Shown here piece after piece: positions 54,929 through 58,966 of a stretch of DNA of 58,966 nucleotides; within the stretch, counting starts at the first letter, position 1, and every line of letters begins with the position of its first letter. The DNA lies in the NCBI GenBank assembly GCA_001604585.1, contig LVBW01000049.1, forward strand, positions 1 to 58,966, in the 5' to 3' direction. The DNA comes from Puniceicoccales bacterium Verruco_02. Its GTDB lineage: Bacteria; Verrucomicrobiota; Verrucomicrobiia; Opitutales; Oceanipulchritudinaceae. The notes under the pieces are model-generated. The model saw only the letters and a list, made by a program, of their open reading frames with translations. It did no database searches and was not told where the DNA came from. Made by a program: the position numbers and the translations under genes.

Positions 54929-55726
54929 CTATGCGCTAATGCGCTGCACATAGCGGCGCAGGTGCTCCAGTGCCTGTGCGCGTATCTGGCAGATTCGCGC
55001 TTCGGACAGGCCCATCAGTTCTCCGATTTCCGCAAGGCGCATTCCTTCGTTGAAATACAAGACAAGCACCTTTCGGAACTGCTCGGGAAGCTCCATTATT
55101 TTGCGGGCCACCAGTTCCATCAATTCCTGCCTCTCCAAGGTATCCGGGGCAAATATTGCCGCTGTGTCGGCAATGGATTCGTGTGTGGCGCCCTCCCTGC
55201 CCTGCTCCGGGTCTGCGTCCAGATGCACGAGGCTGACGGGACGGGTCTGGAAGCGCAAGCGATCGAATGCGCGCTGGTCCATGCCCATCTCGGTCTTAAG
55301 TTCACCATCGCTGGGTGCCCTGCCGAGGCGCTGCTCCATCGTAGAGGACAGCTTTTCCAGCTTGCGCTGCTTGATTCGCACCGAACGGGGGACCATGTCC
55401 ATAGCCCGTAATTCGTCCAGTATGGCCCCGCGTATGCGGATGGATGCGTAGGTCTGAAATGTATAGCCTTTGGACGGGTCGTAGCGTTCGATGGCGGACA
55501 AGAGGCCCATCATGCCGGAGCTTTCCAGCTCTTCGATGTCGGCGTGAGAGGGGAACTTGCCCCTCATGCGGGCAACGATTATCTTCACCATTGGGGCATA
55601 GTGCGCGAGCAATGCCGTGCTGTCGCGTTCTCCTGTCCAGGCGCTCGGGGAAAGATCGTTGACGAAGCTCTGTTCTGCTTCGCTGTTCAGGATTGGATGC
55701 CGGGCGATGCTGTTCTGCGTCTGCAT
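54929..55726 (-). CDS. fliA: Sigma factor of the FliA/WhiG (sigma-28) type
   Basis: A 265-residue RNA polymerase sigma factor. Region 2 reads IEELESSGMMGLLSAIERYD and TFQTYASIRIRGAILDELR, region 3 has VPRSVRIKQRKLEKL, and region 4 is ELPEQFRKVLVLYFNEGMRL followed by EIGELMGLSEARICQIRAQA. These are the FliA/WhiG class marks. ATG 55726 is chosen because the frame upstream (26 codons) has no family sequence. No flagellar genes are in the window, so the regulon cannot be guessed. It lies just upstream of the PP2C gene and near the CheX gene. Confidence 0.92.
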   Translation of the reverse strand: MQTQNSIARHPILNSEAEQSFVNDLSPSAWTGERDSTALLAHYAPMVKIIVARMRGKFPSHADIEELESSGMMGLLSAIERYDPSKGYTFQTYASIRIRGAILDELRAMDMVPRSVRIKQRKLEKLSSTMEQRLGRAPSDGELKTEMGMDQRAFDRLRFQTRPVSLVHLDADPEQGREGATHESIADTAAIFAPDTLERQELMELVARKIMELPEQFRKVLVLYFNEGMRLAEIGELMGLSEARICQIRAQALEHLRRYVQRISA

Positions 55727-55862
55727 GGGTATGTCCTTGGTGACGCAACTTGTTGAGCAGAGTGCGTGCCCAAGTCCCAAGCACGACGGAAAACTCAACG
55801 GCAATCATAACATAACATACCAACAATCATAAGCTTACACACTTGGCTAAAACTTAAATAAT

Positions 55863-55892
55863 AAATCCCCCGGCAGTTTTGCCGAGGGATTT
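55863..55892 (-). terminator. Rho-independent terminator of the cheX operon
   Basis: On the minus strand AAATCCC pairs with GGGATTT and CGGC with GCCG, with a single mismatch between them and a six-base loop. It is followed by TTATTATTTAAG. It starts 44 bases after the stop of the receiver-STAS gene and would end that transcript before the sigma gene. The stem of seven plus four pairs is strong. Confidence 0.8.
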
Positions 55893-55936
55893 CGGGGAAG
55901 ATTGTTCCGCTCTTGTATGCGTGACGCCTTGATTGA

Positions 55937-57058
55937 CTAGAAGCTGGCCTTGGCTGCGTCGATCGAGTCGTGGAAACGCCAGTCCTTGGATTCCTCAAAG
56001 CCGCGACATTCCTGCACAATCTGCGGGTTGCCAACGAGGCTGTACGAGAGGGTAAGCTCCTGACAGATGGTCATAGAATCGACTAGGAGCTTGATAAGCA
56101 CCATGTTGACATTACGGACGACATGGACATCGAAAATGACCTTGGTGTAGCCTTGGTCAACAGCTTCGGAAATTTTGGGCTTAAGGTATGCGCTTATCTC
56201 GTTGACCGAAGATGTCGATGCATTCTCGGGCAGGCGGATAAGCAGATACTCTCCCTCGAAGACGAAGTAGCGTTCCGAGGTGTCGAGGTTGATGGCCTTG
56301 GCGATCTTGGTCTCCAGCTCCTCGTAGTCGATGGGCTTGGTGATGATCGAGGTGAAACCGAACTGCTGGGCCTGCTGCTGGGCGTGCAGGTCTGTCTTGA
56401 CCGCAAGGGCGAACACGGGGACGTACTTCGTCTTCATGTTCGAGCGCAAGAGGCGGAAAAGCGTGTACGCGGCTTCGTCCGGCAGGGACAGGCTGATTAT
56501 GATTACGTCCGGCACCTGCTTTTGGCAGTAGTCGATGGTCTCGCCTGTGGATGCCACACCGTGAACCTTCCAGGTGGGCACGCGGATGCCGGTCGTTATC
56601 TGCTGGATGATGGCTGGCTTGTCCTCTACCACCAGTATCTCGCAGGGGTCGGAAAGGGTCTTGCGCTTGTTCTGCGTCTCGGTGATGGGGCGCAGGTCAA
56701 TGATGCGGCCCACCTTCTCGTTGAGCACGTCCTCCTTGAAGGGCTTGACGATGTAGTCGCGAATACCCAGCTTGGCTATCTTGAGCACCATCTCGCGGCC
56801 AGCTTCAGCCGTGAGCATGATGACGGGCACGCTCTTGAGCGAAGGGTCGGCCTTCAGCTTGGTGAGCATCTCCACGCCGTCCATGACGGGCATCGTAACG
56901 TCAAGCAATATGAGGTCTGGCAACTGCTTGGACGCCATTGCCAGCCCCTCGACGCCGTTGGCGGCTTCGAGGATCTCCACATTGTAGGTCTTGAACGCCT
57001 TCTTTACAATGATCCGGACAGCGCGTGAATCGTCAACGGTGAGAATCTTTAATTGCAT
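55937..57058 (-). CDS. Two-receiver protein with C-terminal STAS-like domain
   Basis: A 373-residue signalling protein. Receiver 1 (about 1-125) is canonical: LTVDDSRAVRII, the phospho-Asp in PDLILLDVTMPVMDG, the Thr in VIMLTAEA and Lys in DYIVKPF. Receiver 2 (about 140-255) has ILVVEDKPAIIQQI and IITKPIDY, but the acceptor position reads PDVIIISLSLP: Ser where Asp is expected, so it is a pseudo-receiver. The last 115 residues (VIFDVHVVRNVNMVLIKLLV and CQELTLSYSLVGN) look like a STAS domain, the fold of anti-sigma antagonists. It is encoded 35 bases after cheX on the same strand. Confidence 0.8.
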   Translation of the reverse strand: MQLKILTVDDSRAVRIIVKKAFKTYNVEILEAANGVEGLAMASKQLPDLILLDVTMPVMDGVEMLTKLKADPSLKSVPVIMLTAEAGREMVLKIAKLGIRDYIVKPFKEDVLNEKVGRIIDLRPITETQNKRKTLSDPCEILVVEDKPAIIQQITTGIRVPTWKVHGVASTGETIDYCQKQVPDVIIISLSLPDEAAYTLFRLLRSNMKTKYVPVFALAVKTDLHAQQQAQQFGFTSIITKPIDYEELETKIAKAINLDTSERYFVFEGEYLLIRLPENASTSSVNEISAYLKPKISEAVDQGYTKVIFDVHVVRNVNMVLIKLLVDSMTICQELTLSYSLVGNPQIVQECRGFEESKDWRFHDSIDAAKASF

Positions 57059-57093
57059 GATCGGACTGAAGGAGGAGTCGTCTGAGAAAATGT

Positions 57094-57645
57094 TTAGTCG
57101 CCGGGCTTCATCGTCAGATCGGCAATGAAGGGCGAGTTCAGAATTCTGAAGGTATATATCTGGCGGAAAACGGTGCTCGGGGTCTCAATTGTGAAATTTG
57201 TGCCGCGAAGGATGGACGGGACGGTCATCCTGCATTGGAAGCCTTTGTCAGACACGGCGTTCTTGAAGGTGCCAACTATCATGTTGGTCATCTCTCCAAG
57301 AGTGTCGTGAATTACTTCAGGCCCCTCTTCGGCCAGCTCACTATCATTCATTCCAAGGAAACTTCCAGTAAGACGCAAGGCTAGGTCTTCTTCCATATAC
57401 AGATTAATGACCCCGCTCATAAGACCTATGAAGCCTACCATGCCCACGATGACCGTTTGAGTCGATGGGAGCACAGGTGGAGGCGGTCCGTCTAGGTCGT
57501 CATAACTTGCCCCGACCTTTGCCCCCTCATACTGTATTGGAAGGCCAACCATCGTATCGAAAAACTTGCCGACGGCTTCGATCATCATGCCTTCAAGCTC
57601 CTGAAGGCTGAAGGGCAGCTTATCCTGTATCAGGTTGTCCGTCAT
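57094..57645 (-). CDS. cheX: Chemotaxis-type phosphatase CheX
   Basis: A 183-residue CheX/CheC-like protein. CheX dephosphorylates CheY-type receivers. The catalytic E-x-x-N motif is present in TLGEMTNMIVGTFKNA, after GVINLYMEEDLALRLTGSFL. The length is close to CheX. It precedes the two-receiver-STAS gene by 35 bases, and that protein's first receiver is a likely substrate. The ATG at 57645 has a good ribosome site (AGGAAAG). No CheA or methyl-accepting protein is in the window. Confidence 0.85.
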   Translation of the reverse strand: MTDNLIQDKLPFSLQELEGMMIEAVGKFFDTMVGLPIQYEGAKVGASYDDLDGPPPPVLPSTQTVIVGMVGFIGLMSGVINLYMEEDLALRLTGSFLGMNDSELAEEGPEVIHDTLGEMTNMIVGTFKNAVSDKGFQCRMTVPSILRGTNFTIETPSTVFRQIYTFRILNSPFIADLTMKPGD

Positions 57646-57965
57646 CTTTCCTGCGTAAATTGGGTAAATGCGTATGCGGCGTGGGCATTGTCACTAGAAT
57701 CGGACTTGCATCATCGGGCTAAAGGCCGCTTTTCGAGAAGTATTTGAAAGCATATCATGCCCTACTCGCCTGCAACACTCGTGCCAAACATAGCCATAAT
57801 CAAATCATAGCATCGGAATGCTCTTGGCAACATTATAGCACAGTCTGAAGCGTCATACCAGTAGAGCGACAGTGGCTAGCACATTCAACAGTGAGGATAG
57901 ATTCATAATGGCGACCACGTGCATGTGCCCCGGCCACAAGGACCAGGGCAAGGGCTGCTTCGCAC
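57646..57965. other. Intergenic region between nuoN and cheX
   Basis: A 320-base gap without a supported gene. It contains the ribosome site of cheX next to its ATG and several AT-rich patches (57780-57850), where a promoter for cheX may lie. A short plus-strand frame at 57910 with two Cys and His near its start is not convincing. I see no strong hairpin after nuoN. Confidence 0.4.
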
Positions 57966-58966
57966 TTAGAGAGTCAAAAAGCCCTGCCAGAAGCCCATGC
58001 CAACCGTAAGTATGGCAAGAGTGGTCAAAGTCGTGCGCATCCAGAAACAGAGCTGAGGAAGGGGCGCCGGGCCGCCCTCCGCCTCCTCATCATCGGCACC
58101 GGGGCTTGCGGACTCGAACACCGCCGTGCGCATCCAGCCAAAGTAGTAGTAAATGGAGATGACTACGCCAAGGAGAGCTGCGCCAAGCACCGTGTAAAGG
58201 CCCGCCTTCACTGCGGCAATGAACAGCAGCAGCTTTGCCACAAAACCCGCCATTGGCGGAATGCCCGCGAGCGAACCAAGGGCCACAACAAGAACCCCTC
58301 CAAGGAAGTTGTCGCGCTTCAACAGACCCGCATAGTCGGAGATGTCCTGAAGGCTATCGTCCTCGCCGGACACAATAGACATCACTGCAAAAAGCGTGAA
58401 CGAGGCAAGGAGGTAGGCAAAAAGATAGAAGTAAACAGCCGTCGGTGCCCATGCTACACCGGCCACCGCGGCACACACGCCCATCAGCATGTAGCCTGCG
58501 TGCGCAATGCCGGACATACCCATGAGGCGCTTGACGTTGCGCTGCCCAAGGGCCGCAAAGTTGCCAAAGAGCATCGTCGCCACGGCCAGCACAGAGAGAA
58601 GTGGAAGGGTCACGCTCTTAAGCGGCGCAAATGGGACGGCCAAGACGTTGATAAGCAGCACAAAGCCAGCCGCCTTGCTCGCAACGCCAAGGAAGGCCGT
58701 TACAGCGGTCGGGGCGCCCTGATACACGTCCGCCACCCAGATCTGGAATGGCACAGCGGCCACCTTGAAGAGAAGCCCGGCAAGAACGAGCATCGCGCCG
58801 CCAAGCACGTATGCATTGTCCGCATTAAGAGCGATGAAGCTGCGCAGCTGGTCGAAGGCGAAAGGATCGTCCACCGCGCCGACAAGGGCCGGGTTGCCAG
58901 CCACTCCGTAGAGCAGCACTATGCCCATCAGGAGCAGGGCCGAGGACAAGCCGCTCTGCACAAGAT
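57966..58966 (-). CDS. nuoN: NADH-quinone oxidoreductase subunit N (NuoN), 5' part outside window
   Basis: The C-terminal part of a proton-pumping complex I membrane subunit. About 330 residues with many membrane helices are present, including FKVAAVPFQIWVADVYQGAP (the lysine-containing helix), GNFAALGQRNVKRLMGMSGI, and YFYLFAYLLASFTLFAVMSI. NuoN normally has about 480 residues, so the first third lies beyond base 58966; the GTG at 58961 is inside the gene. The frame is open to the window edge. Confidence 0.93.
   Translation of the reverse strand, partial: LVQSGLSSALLLMGIVLLYGVAGNPALVGAVDDPFAFDQLRSFIALNADNAYVLGGAMLVLAGLLFKVAAVPFQIWVADVYQGAPTAVTAFLGVASKAAGFVLLINVLAVPFAPLKSVTLPLLSVLAVATMLFGNFAALGQRNVKRLMGMSGIAHAGYMLMGVCAAVAGVAWAPTAVYFYLFAYLLASFTLFAVMSIVSGEDDSLQDISDYAGLLKRDNFLGGVLVVALGSLAGIPPMAGFVAKLLLFIAAVKAGLYTVLGAALLGVVISIYYYFGWMRTAVFESASPGADDEEAEGGPAPLPQLCFWMRTTLTTLAILTVGMGFWQGFLTL

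Noticed and set aside
57910-57990. Short plus-strand peptide with two Cys and a His near its start
   Set aside because: It runs into the nuoN 3' end on the other strand and has no ribosome site that I can see.

Overview
This window reads as a high-GC, Gram-negative bacterial chromosome. BamD-like, LptE and YdbH/AsmA-like envelope genes, ExbD proteins and a type II secretion operon all point to an outer membrane. A double-length UvrA (two UvrA units in one 1,870-residue chain, as known from Chlamydiae and relatives) and the overall gene style suggest the PVC group. My best guess is Verrucomicrobiota, perhaps an Opitutae-like member. This is inference from protein style, not a database match.

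Layout. (1) 1-10416: a type I-G (formerly I-U) CRISPR-Cas operon on the minus strand, in transcription order cas3, csx17 (cas8u2), csb1 (cas7), csb2 (cas5-cas6), cas4-cas1 and cas2, followed by an AT-rich stretch that may be the leader of an array lying left of base 1. No repeats are visible in the window. The operon is odd. cas3 has an apparent -1 frameshift just before its Walker A motif. csb1 and cas4-cas1 have no ATG, GTG or TTG where they should start. cas4-cas1 follows csb2 in the same frame behind a TAA stop. (2) 10417-28018: a tRNA-Pro(CGG), then envelope and metabolic genes: YdbH-like, LolA-like, fabH, bamD-like, lptE, rpe, a PlsC-GNAT fusion resembling ornithine-lipid synthase OlsF, purD, a glutamine amidotransferase, an aspartate/aromatic aminotransferase, an FAD oxidoreductase, a phasin-like protein and a UbiB kinase. 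(3) 28142-31060: two tandem ExbD genes and a receiver-HDOD protein whose phospho-acceptor Asp is a Glu. (4) 31146-41861: a tightly packed type II secretion operon, H-I-J-K-L-M-D-C-like-E-F, with no gspG in view. (5) 41956-48431: nadD-rsfS-HAD-dciA-HNH on the plus strand, then DUF971, folC, accD and comF on the minus strand. AccD has lost three of the four zinc-finger cysteines. (6) 48450-57645: the tandem uvrA, then a signalling block on the minus strand made of a PP2C phosphatase, a FliA/WhiG-type sigma factor, a two-receiver plus STAS-like protein and CheX. (7) 57966-58966: the 3' part of nuoN, cut by the window edge.

Two stories stand out. The first is a complete-looking I-G operon with three start or frame anomalies, which is either decaying or using unusual initiation, and whose cas1/cas2 end differs in base composition from the rest. 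The second is a set of signalling proteins with altered receivers (Asp to Glu in the HDOD protein, Asp to Ser in the second receiver of the STAS protein) next to the secretion operon and next to CheX and a sigma-28-type factor. Everything here was read by eye from sequence. Family names rest on motif recognition, and no search was run.
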